Of a stretch of DNA of 64,000 nt, positions 16,714 through 24,589 are shown in pieces (positions within the stretch are counted from its first letter, which is position 1; each line of letters starts with the position of its first letter). A program made the position numbers and the translations under genes. The stretch is taken from assembly GCA_035063765.1 (NCBI GenBank), contig JAPSFT010000009.1:124001-188000 (forward strand). The letters are read 5' to 3'. The DNA comes from Deltaproteobacteria bacterium. Lineage in GTDB: Bacteria; Myxococcota_A; UBA9160; PR03. Under the pieces are notes generated by a model, which was not told the DNA's origin, ran no database searches, and saw only the letters and a list, made by a program, of their open reading frames with translations.

Positions 16714-17820
16714 ATGGCCTACTACGCTCCCAAGGACTTCGTGCGCAACCCCGAGCTGCTCGAGTCGGTCGTCGAGATCTTCCGGGGCCGGATGGACCTG
16801 CAGTGGATGCACGCCGCCACCGAGCGGGTGCGGTTCCGGCCCTCGCATCCCGACCGCGGCCTCGTCTACGACGACACCAACCACGGCAGCTACGGGTGGG
16901 ACGCGATCCCCGAGAAGATCCGGCACAACTTCTCGATGGCGCCGCGCGGCGCCTTCCAGCCGCCCGGGCTCCCGCACCTCGGCTACGACATCAACCGCAA
17001 GAGCGAGGTGTGGAGCGACGCGGCGCCGGGGCTCTACGAGGAGGCGAAGGCGCGGCACTGGGTGCCCACCCGGGAGGTTCCCTGGGAGGCGCTCGCGGCG
17101 CTCGGTCACTCCGAGGACCGGGAGCGGGGCCTCGCGCAGATCTACACCGCACTCACGTCGATGGCGATCGCCCTCGAGGACATTCCCTCGAAGTGGGTCT
17201 GGCACATCAACCACGAGATGGTCGAGCTCAAGAGCTGGCTGTGCGCCCAGATGATGGACGCGGCCCAGCTCGCCGACGCCTTCCGCAAGCGCGCGATCGC
17301 GGGCGGTACGGGGCTCGGCCACGACCAGGCCCCGCTCGGCGAGCTCCTGAAGGGCGTGCTCGACGCCGGGACCTTCCCCTGCACCTCGATCGGGGGGAAC
17401 CTGGTGCTCGCAGGGCTCGTGCAGGTGCTGCTGCGCCAGATCGGCAGCGTCTCGACCAACGACGCCGACCAGACGCTCGCGCGCTTCGGGGTGCAGGACG
17501 TCTCGCGCATGCTGAGCTACGGCACGAGCCACCTGCGCTCCCTGCTCGCGGCACGGCCGCACGAGCGCAAGGCCCTGAGCGACCACCTCGACGAGCTCGA
17601 GAACCTCCTGATCGGCCTGCTCGGCTCGCCGCTCTTCTTCTCGAGCCTGGCCGTCGCCACCGGCGGCTCCCGCGAGAAGGCCGGCGCCGCCGGTCCGGAG
17701 ATCGTGCGCCTGTACCGCGTCCTGGCCGACGAGCACCTCGCGCGCTGCAAGGCCGCTGGCCTCGAGCGCGCGCCCGGGCAGACGCCGCTCGCGGTGTTCG
17801 TGCGCGAGATCGAGGGCTAG
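16714..17820 (+). CDS. Degenerate diiron paralogue (non-catalytic partner candidate)
   Basis: 368 residues, clearly homologous end to end to the preceding protein: the N-terminal DLQWMHAATERVRFRP, DIPSKWVWHIN, AFRKRAIAGG and LSYGTSHL blocks all align without large gaps. Every metal ligand is replaced: E150/E152 align with S149/A151, E184 and H187 with A183 and L186 (MMDAAQLADAF), E234 with A233, and E264 and H267 with V263 and M266 (VQDVSRMLSYG). It therefore cannot form the diiron site but keeps the fold. The beta subunits of bacterial multicomponent monooxygenases show the same logic. A strong Shine-Dalgarno (GGAGG) and tight spacing argue that it is expressed and not decaying. Confidence 0.85.
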   Translation: MAYYAPKDFVRNPELLESVVEIFRGRMDLQWMHAATERVRFRPSHPDRGLVYDDTNHGSYGWDAIPEKIRHNFSMAPRGAFQPPGLPHLGYDINRKSEVWSDAAPGLYEEAKARHWVPTREVPWEALAALGHSEDRERGLAQIYTALTSMAIALEDIPSKWVWHINHEMVELKSWLCAQMMDAAQLADAFRKRAIAGGTGLGHDQAPLGELLKGVLDAGTFPCTSIGGNLVLAGLVQVLLRQIGSVSTNDADQTLARFGVQDVSRMLSYGTSHLRSLLAARPHERKALSDHLDELENLLIGLLGSPLFFSSLAVATGGSREKAGAAGPEIVRLYRVLADEHLARCKAAGLERAPGQTPLAVFVREIEG

Positions 17821-17833
17821 CCGCGAGGGGGAA

Positions 17834-17865
17834 CGGAGCGCGAGGCAGGTACGCCTCGCGCTCCG
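17834..17865. terminator. Strong hairpin between convergent genes
   Basis: Perfect 13-base-pair stem (CGGAGCGCGAGGC and its complement) with a six-base loop AGGTAC, starting 14 bases after the stop of the diiron operon and 10 bases from the stop of the convergent HEAT-repeat gene. It can end transcription from both sides. Confidence 0.75.
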
Positions 17866-17874
17866 CGAGTCCGC

Positions 17875-18774
17875 TCAGGGGATCCGAGAGCGCAGGGCCG
17901 CCGATTCCTGGGCCTCGCGCACGGCGCGCTGGACCCACGGGCGTTCGTCGCCGGCCAGGCTCGCGAGCCAGGTCTGGAGCGCCGGGTCGTCGCTGGCTCC
18001 CGCCACCTGGATCATCTGCGCCAGCTCCGCGCCGCTGCCCGCCCGCGCCTCCCCGGCGAGGCTGCGCAGGGCGGGGCGCGGGTCGAAGCCCGGCGCCGCT
18101 TCGAGAAGGCGCACGAGCGCGAGGCGCTGGGTGAGGGAGAGAGCGGGCGAATCGACGAACGGGCGCAGCGCGGCGAGGCCCTCGGCATCGAGGAAGCCCG
18201 GCAGGGTGTGCATGCGCACGAGCTCGCCGATGGCGTCGGTTTGCAGGCGCGCGACGCCCGAGCCGAGCTCCTCGACCACGATCGCGCGCACGGCGGCCGG
18301 CGGGTCCGCCGCGCGCTGCGCGCGCAGCCCGAGCCAGCGCCGCGCGACGGCCAGCGTGCGCTCGCCGTCCGTGCCGGCGAGGCGCCACTCGTGCCCGGCG
18401 CCCTGCACGGAGAACCACGGGAAGCGCGCCGCGAGGGATGCGAACTCGGGCCGCGTGGCCGTGCGCTCGAGGAAGAGGAGCGCCCGATCCCCGGCGTGGA
18501 AGGCGGGAAAGCCCTCGGCGTGGGGGAAGAAGTCGAAGGCGCCGTCCGGCGCGGCGCCGTGGAGCGTCTCGAGCGCGCGCACGCGGAAGTACTCCTGGCG
18601 GTCGCTGCCGTCGGGGGCGGTCCAGATCCGGGCGTCGCTCTCGAACGCCGCCACCAGCACGAGGTCCGAGCGCGTGATCCACTCGCGCAGCGAGGTGCGC
18701 TCGAAGACGACGTGGGCCCGGACCGGGAGCGCCAGCAGCGCGAGCGCGAGGCCGAGCCACGCGCGCCGGCTCAT
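17875..18774 (-). CDS. Secreted beta-domain plus HEAT-repeat protein
   Basis: 299 residues. The signal peptide (about 1-19, ending PVRA) is followed by a beta-rich domain of about 120 residues (FERTSLREWITRSDLVLVAAFESD and onwards, with RALLFLERTA). HEAT-like helices then run from about 165 to the end (AADPPAAVRAIVVEEL, then RPALRSLAGEARAG). The ATG overlaps the stop of the ceramidase-like gene upstream (ATGA). The architecture repeats that of the gene at 696-1961, which likewise follows a secreted hydrolase, so the two may belong to one uncharacterised family working with such hydrolases. Confidence 0.7.
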   Translation of the reverse strand: MSRRAWLGLALALLALPVRAHVVFERTSLREWITRSDLVLVAAFESDARIWTAPDGSDRQEYFRVRALETLHGAAPDGAFDFFPHAEGFPAFHAGDRALLFLERTATRPEFASLAARFPWFSVQGAGHEWRLAGTDGERTLAVARRWLGLRAQRAADPPAAVRAIVVEELGSGVARLQTDAIGELVRMHTLPGFLDAEGLAALRPFVDSPALSLTQRLALVRLLEAAPGFDPRPALRSLAGEARAGSGAELAQMIQVAGASDDPALQTWLASLAGDERPWVQRAVREAQESAALRSRIP

Positions 18775-20660
18775 GCCGGCGGCGCGCTCCGCCGCCGCCG
18801 GCGAGCGAGGGCGCCGAGCGCCGCGGCGGCGAGCGCGCCGCTGCCCGCCGCCGCCGGCTCGGGCGCGTTCACGACCTCCAGCACCGCGGCCATCTCGGCC
18901 TGCAGGAGCGGGTCCGCGCTCGGGCCCAGGTTGTTCTCGAACACGGTGCTGCAGTCCACCACCTCGTCCCCGACCGCGGCGTAGAGCGGGCAGTCGCTCA
19001 CGTCGCCGAACAGGATGTCGAGCGCGCAGGCGAAGCACGAGGGGTTGAACTTCGCGGCCGGCATCTGGTAGCCGACCTCGTCGTTGCCGAGGCCGACGAG
19101 CCAGCGGTGCTGCGCGTGGGTCATCTGCTCGCGGTAGAGGTCGCCGATCTGGGGATCGAGCTCGTTCGGCGTGAAGGCGAGCTGCGCCGGGCCGATGCGG
19201 AGCGCGTTCACCTCGGTCTCCACGTAGAGGACGCTGCCGACCAGCTCGGGCACGCGGCGCCCGAAGATCCCGAGCGACGCCAGCGCACCGAAGAAGGGGT
19301 TCTCCACCTCCAGGAGCAGGGGGCCGCTCGAGGCCACCTCGAGCGCCGGGTCCGCCTCCCAGCGCGCCGCGTCGAGCGCCGAGGCGGCGCGCTCGGCGAG
19401 CAGGTCGCCCATCACCTCGGCGAAGCGGAAGGTGCGGCGCGTCGCCGGCAGCCCCGTGTCGGGGTCGGTCACGTCCACGTCGAGGGGTCCCTGGAGGACG
19501 CCGAGGTCGCCGGCGACGTAGACCGCGACGCCGCCGAAGCGCTCCTCGAGGGCCGCGCGCATGTAGCCCGGGAAGTCCGAGGTGAGCAGCGTGTTGCTGG
19601 AGCCCAGCGACTCGGGATGGCTCGCGTAGTTGACGACGGTGGCCAGCACGTCGCCGCTCGCCACGTCGCGCAGCTGGAGCGCCGGCACGGAGGGGTTGAT
19701 GATCTCACCGGAATCGCCCTCGACGACGTAGTCGCCGGCCACCGGCGGCACCAGGAGCTCGCCCGGGAGCACGTAGGCCTGGAGGACGTGGCCGTCGGCC
19801 ACGAGGTCCGGGTGGGGCGGGAGCGAGGCGCCGACCGTGCTGCCGGTCGCGAAGCGGGCCTCGGCCGGCACCAGCGCCGCCTCGGCCTCGAGCACGCACT
19901 GGACCACCTGCGCGTTCACGAAGTCGAGGTAGCCGAGGTCTGCGCCGCTGGTGAGCTGGTCCGGGCCCCACAGGCCCATCGTGTCCGGCCCCTCGTGCTG
20001 GTGCGTGCTGCTCACCAGGATCGCGTCGAAGCCGTGCCCGGCGAGGGCGGGGTCGGCGCGGATGGTCTGGATCTCGTTGTTGAAGTAGCCGATCAGGTCG
20101 AGCGTCACGACCGCGATCTTGCGCGAGGCGTTCTGGAGGACGAAGCCCCGGGCCCACAGGTCGTCGTGCACGCCGGTGGCCTGGCGGTCGTTGCCGAAGC
20201 CCGCCATGTAGATCGGATCGCTGTGGTTCACGCCGGCGACCGGGGTGATCGCCTTCGCGCAGGCGGCCGCGCGCAGGGGATCCCAGCGGAAGGTCACCGA
20301 GGCGAGGTCGTCGGGCTGGCCGTCGCCTTCGGCGTCGGTGCCGGCGTAGAGCACGTTGCGGCCCGGCGCGAGGTCGGCGGCGCCGAGCGACGCGGTGGCC
20401 TCGGTGCCGACCACCGTGAAGCGCTCGCTCACGTCGAGCGACGACACGTGGTCGCCGTCGATGCCACGGAGCAGCGTCACGACCAGCGCGCCACCCTCGG
20501 GCAGGGGCTCCGCCAGCGCCAGCTCCACGGCGAGCGTGCCGTCGAGCGGCAGCTCGGCGTCGGCGAGCGGCGCGACGAAGGTGGGAGGAACGCCGCAGCC
20601 CGCGGCCAGGGCGAGCGCGAGCACGGCGAGCGGGGCGGCGAGCCGGCGGCGAGAGCGCAT
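18771..20660 (-). CDS. Neutral-ceramidase-like secreted hydrolase with PEP-CTERM-like tail
   Basis: 629 residues. The N-terminus has a signal segment ending in a lipobox-like LAAGC (C22). A beta domain precedes the hydrolase region, which begins near 135 with ITPVAGVNHSDP. Motifs resembling neutral/alkaline ceramidases are VSSTHQHEGPDT (H220, H222) and NYASHPESLGS near 350. A late segment, LAFTPNELDPQIG, also fits. The C-terminus, APEPAAAGSG plus a hydrophobic run plus RRRRR, is a PEP-CTERM-like sorting tail. Having both a possible lipid anchor and a sorting tail is unusual; one of the two may be coincidental. The substrate may be an N-acylated lipid but this is not proven. It is co-translated with the HEAT gene at 18774. 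Confidence 0.75.
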   Translation of the reverse strand: MRSRRRLAAPLAVLALALAAGCGVPPTFVAPLADAELPLDGTLAVELALAEPLPEGGALVVTLLRGIDGDHVSSLDVSERFTVVGTEATASLGAADLAPGRNVLYAGTDAEGDGQPDDLASVTFRWDPLRAAACAKAITPVAGVNHSDPIYMAGFGNDRQATGVHDDLWARGFVLQNASRKIAVVTLDLIGYFNNEIQTIRADPALAGHGFDAILVSSTHQHEGPDTMGLWGPDQLTSGADLGYLDFVNAQVVQCVLEAEAALVPAEARFATGSTVGASLPPHPDLVADGHVLQAYVLPGELLVPPVAGDYVVEGDSGEIINPSVPALQLRDVASGDVLATVVNYASHPESLGSSNTLLTSDFPGYMRAALEERFGGVAVYVAGDLGVLQGPLDVDVTDPDTGLPATRRTFRFAEVMGDLLAERAASALDAARWEADPALEVASSGPLLLEVENPFFGALASLGIFGRRVPELVGSVLYVETEVNALRIGPAQLAFTPNELDPQIGDLYREQMTHAQHRWLVGLGNDEVGYQMPAAKFNPSCFACALDILFGDVSDCPLYAAVGDEVVDCSTVFENNLGPSADPLLQAEMAAVLEVVNAPEPAAAGSGALAAAALGALARRRRRSAPPA

Positions 20661-21029
20661 GAGGTCCTCCTCGGGCGAGCCAGGGCGATTCCGGAAACGC
20701 CGGCAGTATACGCGCAGGTCCCCGGCAGGGGGGACGAAAGGAGCCGCGGGCCGCCCGTCGCCGCCTGCGGCGGCGGGTCACGGCGGGAGCGGTCGGCGTG
20801 TCCATGGGGGGATCGGTCGGTACCGGTTGGGGACGCTCCTGTCCGGGCGAGAGCCGGAGGAGGCGCCCGCCGGCTCTTGCCTCCGCCACCCGGGCCTGGC
20901 CCGCTTCGCTGCACGTTCCCTGCCCGTGCGGGGCCCCACCCCGGCACGGGCGGCCCGTCACCTGCACGGCGCCGGGAGACACCAACCGTCCGAGGACCCT
21001 ACCTGCGCGCTGCGCAAGGAGTCGATCGG
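20661..21029. other. Intergenic region between divergent secreted-protein genes
   Basis: 369 bases without a convincing gene. It contains a TATACT on the minus strand (20710-20705), a plausible -10 for the ceramidase-like gene, and GC-rich sequence otherwise. An AAGGAG Shine-Dalgarno for the plus-strand gene lies at 21016-21021. Confidence 0.5.
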
Positions 21030-21761
21030 ATGCGGAAGCTGTACACGTGGACCGCGGCCCTGGCTGCTCTCTCGCTGGTCTCCGCGCTCGACGCCGGCGC
21101 GTCGCCGGTTGCCTTCGGCGACACCCATCGCTACTGGGCCGGCTACCAGAACGGAACCGGGGACGACACGCGCGACACGATCGGGACCCCCGATCTCCAG
21201 GGTGGCGTCGCCGAGCTCGGCGCCTCGGGCCTGCTCACGAGCATCCGCTTCGACTACGCGGGCCGCTTCACGCTCACCGCCTCGGGCAACGGGCGCGTGA
21301 TCCCGGGCGACCTCTTCCTCGACGCCGGCAGCGACGGCGACTGGGACTACGTCGTGAAGCTCGTCGCGGGCGCGCACACGCCGGTCGCGAGCTACGCCTC
21401 GCTCTCGGTCCTCGACGTCTCCGGCGAGTCGGCTGCGTACCTGATGAGCGGCAGCGACAACACCGGCTACTGGCGAGGCTGGGGCATCCGTGACCGCCAC
21501 CCCTACGCGTGGGACGGCGGCGGGAGCGCGATCGGGACGGCCAGCCTCGCTCCCTTCGACCCGTCGGCGCCGGGCGGCAGCCTGTTCTTCTCGCTCGGCG
21601 CGGGGCTCGACGTCGGCCCGCGCGTCACGATCGCCTTCGCGCCGAACTGCGCGAACGACGTCCTGCGCGAGGAGATCTCGGCGCCGGTGCCCGAGCCGAC
21701 CGCCGCCCTGGTCTTCGGCGTGGGCCTGTTCGTCGCGGCGCGCGCGCGAAGGCGCGCCTGA
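21030..21761 (+). CDS. PEP-CTERM protein of unknown function
   Basis: 243 residues. The signal peptide spans about 1-24 (ending DAGA-SP). The mature part is Gly/Asp/Tyr-rich and beta-like (GDTHRYWAGYQNGTGDDTRD, then RFDYAGRFTLTASG) and has no recognised catalytic motif. The tail is VPEPTAAL followed by a hydrophobic stretch and ARARRR, a PEP-CTERM signal. I chose the ATG at 21030 for the AAGGAG eight bases before it; the open frame extends far upstream but with shadow composition. It probably serves as an extracellular matrix or surface protein. Confidence 0.75.
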   Translation: MRKLYTWTAALAALSLVSALDAGASPVAFGDTHRYWAGYQNGTGDDTRDTIGTPDLQGGVAELGASGLLTSIRFDYAGRFTLTASGNGRVIPGDLFLDAGSDGDWDYVVKLVAGAHTPVASYASLSVLDVSGESAAYLMSGSDNTGYWRGWGIRDRHPYAWDGGGSAIGTASLAPFDPSAPGGSLFFSLGAGLDVGPRVTIAFAPNCANDVLREEISAPVPEPTAALVFGVGLFVAARARRRA

Positions 21762-21816
21762 GCGGCCTACCGGGGGGGGCACGCGGGGGCGAGCCGACCC
21801 CGGCGCGCGAGGAGCC

Positions 21817-22743
21817 TCAGGCGGCGCCGGCGACGCGGCGCCCGCCCGCGACGCCGAGCGCGCGCTCGAGCGCCATCGCCTTGCACGGCAGCTCGGGGTA
21901 GGCCCAGCGCACGAGGCGTGCCTTCAGGCGGTCCGTCGGGATCAGCCACGCACGCTGGAGCGCCTCGGGCAGGTGGGTGCCGGTGAGCCGCTGCGCCCAC
22001 TCGGGCATCAGCGTCATCGAAGCGCGGATGCCGACCCAGCGATCGAAGCGCTCGCGGCGCCCGACCGGGACGTCGCCGCTCGTGCCGGCGAGGAAGTCGA
22101 GGAAGCCGCGGAACTGCTCGTTCGGCTCCAGGAGGGGTCGCATCCGCTCCAGGTAGCCCTCGAGCTCCGACACGGTCTCGGGGACCCACTCGGCACCGCC
22201 CAGGCGGCCGATCGTGGCCTGCTCGCGCAGGTAGCGGTTCTTCTCGTCGTCGCCGAGCGGGCGGTGGTAGCGGTCGAAGGCCGTCATCACCGCCCACGGG
22301 ATGCAGGTATGCACCCACGCGACCAGCTCGGGATCGAGGGCGCGGTACGCGACACCGTCGGGTCGCGCGCCCTCGACGCCCGCGTGGATCCGCTTCACGC
22401 TCTCGATCACGCGCGTCGCGGCGGGGGTGCTGCCGAAGGTCGTGCGCAGCACGTAGCCGAGCGTGTTGCGTGCGCGGCGCAGCGGATCGCTCCGGTACGA
22501 CGACCAGGCGGACACCCCCGCCATCACCGACGGGTGCAGCACCTCCATCAGGATCGCCGCCGTCCCCGCGACGACGAGGCTCCCGAGGTCGCCGTGGAGC
22601 TGCCACGACACCGAGTCCGGGCCGCCGGCCAGGCCCGGATCGCCCGCGTCGCCCGCGTAGATCTCCCGCTCGTCGTGGCGCCCCCCGGCAGCCTCGATCT
22701 GGGCGGCGATCGAGCGCTGCCAGCGTTCGAGCATCGCGGACAT
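21817..22743 (-). CDS. Oxygenase MpaB family protein (DUF2236)
   Basis: 308 residues, soluble. The family landmarks are present: VLHPSVMAGVSAWSSYRSDP with RARNTLGYVLRTTFG in the first half, and VAWVHTCIPWAVMTAFDRYH in the middle. These are the conserved His-containing blocks of DUF2236/MpaB proteins, which include the latex-clearing protein Lcp (a b-type heme oxygenase) and fungal MpaB. The substrate here is unknown. The gene is divergent from a TetR regulator with a 22-base palindrome between them, so it is probably repressed by that regulator. Confidence 0.82.
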   Translation of the reverse strand: MSAMLERWQRSIAAQIEAAGGRHDEREIYAGDAGDPGLAGGPDSVSWQLHGDLGSLVVAGTAAILMEVLHPSVMAGVSAWSSYRSDPLRRARNTLGYVLRTTFGSTPAATRVIESVKRIHAGVEGARPDGVAYRALDPELVAWVHTCIPWAVMTAFDRYHRPLGDDEKNRYLREQATIGRLGGAEWVPETVSELEGYLERMRPLLEPNEQFRGFLDFLAGTSGDVPVGRRERFDRWVGIRASMTLMPEWAQRLTGTHLPEALQRAWLIPTDRLKARLVRWAYPELPCKAMALERALGVAGGRRVAGAA

Positions 22744-22772
22744 GGCGTGCCTCCGGTCGGGTGCGTCAGCAT

Positions 22773-22794
22773 AATCCAAGTCTGGACTGGGATT
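22773..22794. promoter_or_regulatory. 22-base palindromic TetR operator
   Basis: Inverted repeat AATCC-A-AGTC-TG-GACT-G-GGATT, with one mismatched pair, lying between the divergent MpaB and TetR genes and only 30 bases from the MpaB start. Position and symmetry are those of a TetR-family operator serving both promoters. Confidence 0.7.
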
Positions 22795-22835
22795 GCTCGG
22801 GTTCGAGCGGGCTCGGACCCGGGCCGGAGCCGCCG

Positions 22836-23462
22836 ATGCAACGAGCCACCCAAGCCCTCGACTTCGCGCCGAGAAAGCGCCCCGTGCAGGCGCGCTCACG
22901 CGCGACCTTCGCGGCGCTCGTCGAGGCGTGTACTGGGCTTCTGGCCGAGCGCGGCTACGCGCGTACGACCACCAACCACATCGCCGAACGGGCGGGCGTC
23001 GACATCGCGTCGCTCTACGAGTACTTCCCGGGCAAGGACGCGATCGTGGCGCAGGTCGCGGAGCGCCTCGTGGACCGCGTGCTGGGGCGCCTTGCGCGCG
23101 GTGCCGCGCGCGTGATGGAGGGCGGCGAGGACCGTGCGGTGCGCGCGTGGATCGAACGGATCCACGACACCGTCGCACGCGAGAAGCAGCTCGTCGCGGT
23201 CTTCCTCTACCAGGTTCCCTACACGAACCAGCTCGATCCGATCCGCACCATCGGCCAGCGCGTGCTCGAGCTCTCGCAGGCGATCCGGCGCCACGCGGGC
23301 GGCTTCGTGCGCGAGGACTTCGACGACGCGCAGCTCCACCTTCTGGTCAACCTGGTGACCTCGACGATCCTGCAGCTCGTCTTCGACCCACCCGAGGACG
23401 TGAGCCGTCGCGCACTGCTCGACCAGCTCGTCGTGCGTGCGGAGGAGTGGATCCGGGGCTGA
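22836..23462 (+). CDS. TetR-family transcriptional regulator
   Basis: 208 residues. The helix-turn-helix lies at about 15-65 (RATFAALVEACTGLLAERG, then HIAERAGVDIASLYEYFPGKDAI). The C-terminal domain contains PYTNQLDPIRTIGQRVLEL and ends after a helical segment typical of the TetR C-terminal dimer interface. The gene starts 92 bases from the divergent MpaB-family oxygenase, which is likely its target, and the palindrome at 22773-22794 sits in this gap. The ligand is unknown. Confidence 0.9.
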   Translation: MQRATQALDFAPRKRPVQARSRATFAALVEACTGLLAERGYARTTTNHIAERAGVDIASLYEYFPGKDAIVAQVAERLVDRVLGRLARGAARVMEGGEDRAVRAWIERIHDTVAREKQLVAVFLYQVPYTNQLDPIRTIGQRVLELSQAIRRHAGGFVREDFDDAQLHLLVNLVTSTILQLVFDPPEDVSRRALLDQLVVRAEEWIRG

Positions 23463-23866
23463 AGCGGCTGCGCTCCCTCGCGCCGCTCGTGGGACCCGCT
23501 CGACGCCCTCGTCGTCGCGTGCAGGGAGGTGGGCGTCCTTCCGGGCCGACACGGTGCCCGGAGCCGGAGCTCCCGGACCCCGAAGCGGGTGCGGAGCCCG
23601 GCTGCCGGCTGCGGATCACGAGGCGGCCGTGGTCGGATCGGGATCGTCCGGGTCCACCGGCTCGCCCGGTCCGGCCGCGGCCCGCGCGCGGCGGGCGTCG
23701 GTGCTGGCGGGATCGGGTGCGGCCGCCGCGGCCGGGCGGTCCGGGATCGACTCCCCGTGGGCGCCCGGGCGTGGGCGCAGCAGAATCCGGAACCTGCGCG
23801 CGCTTCCCTGGCGCGGTGGGAGCCGCGGCGTGATAGGATGCGCCGCTTCTCTCGCGGAGGTTTGCC
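23463..23866. other. Intergenic region, no gene recognised
   Basis: 404 bases. Open frames here have no recognisable protein and no start signals. Near the end TAGGAT (23834-23839) could be a -10 for the next gene, and a CGGAGG Shine-Dalgarno lies just before 23867. Confidence 0.4.
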
Positions 23867-24502
23867 ATGCGTCGCCGCTCGCTCGGAGCCTCGTTCCCGC
23901 TCGCCGTGGCGGGACTCCTGGCGGTCGCGCCGGCGCAGCCCGCCGCGGCGACCGCCGTCACCCTCGAGGCCGACGTGGATCCGGCTGCGATCGTGACGGG
24001 AACCGTGTTCACGGTCGTGGTCGGCCTCGACGACGTCGACGAGATCCGGGGCTACCTGCTCGGCATCGCGTGGGGGGATCGACTCGCGCTCGTCGATGCG
24101 GAGGCGATCGCCTGCCGGCGGATCGGCCCGAGCGTCTGCGAGCAGGAGCCGTTCACCGTCGATCCGCTCACGGAGGTCACCGAGGACGGCACGACGCAGG
24201 CTGCCGTGCTCGTGGCGCCGCCGCTCGTGCTGGCCCTCGACGGGAGCACCACCGACCCGATCCCGGATCCCCGGCGAGGCCTCTTCGCGCTCACCTTCGA
24301 GGCCCTCGAGGAGGGGCCGAGCGAGGTGACGAGCGGAGCGTTCGACCCGCTCGACGAGGGCGTCGCCGGGATCGACACCCTCGTGCTCCTCGACCCGGCC
24401 ACGACGACGCTCGCGTTCGAGATCGTTCCCGAGCCCGGGGCGGCGTCGGGGCTCGCGGCGGCGGCGCTGGCCCTCGTCGCTCTCGGCCGGGCGCGCCGCT
24501 AG
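23867..24502 (+). CDS. PEP-CTERM protein with cohesin-like domain
   Basis: 211 residues. The signal peptide ends near 28 (PAAA-TA). Residues about 30-180 read like a cohesin domain: VTLEADVDPAAIVTGTVFTV, then VDEIRGYLLGIAWGDRLALV, and later GLFALTFEALEEGPSEV. These match the cohesin sequence of strands (a bounded variable-length middle and a GxxxLTFEA strand). The tail VPEPGAASG plus a hydrophobic run plus RARR is a PEP-CTERM signal. The next gene, 87 bases downstream, has a dockerin-like pair of calcium loops, so the two proteins may bind each other on the surface. The fold call is by pattern and unverified. Confidence 0.65.
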   Translation: MRRRSLGASFPLAVAGLLAVAPAQPAAATAVTLEADVDPAAIVTGTVFTVVVGLDDVDEIRGYLLGIAWGDRLALVDAEAIACRRIGPSVCEQEPFTVDPLTEVTEDGTTQAAVLVAPPLVLALDGSTTDPIPDPRRGLFALTFEALEEGPSEVTSGAFDPLDEGVAGIDTLVLLDPATTTLAFEIVPEPGAASGLAAAALALVALGRARR

Positions 24503-24589
24503 GCGCGTGTCCGGCCGCGCTGGTTCCAACCGCCCCGCGCAGGCGCCCTCGCGTGGCGCTCCCACCTTGCAGACCTGGAGGCGTGGCAG

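Noticed and set aside
14379-16715. A 778-residue minus-strand open frame across the TetR and diiron genes
   Set aside because: It is antisense to four genes with clear protein families and has the shadow composition caused by high GC.
18771-20660. Calling the ceramidase-like protein an enzyme of known substrate
   Set aside because: The His motifs fit ceramidases, but the rest is divergent and the substrate pocket cannot be judged from sequence alone.
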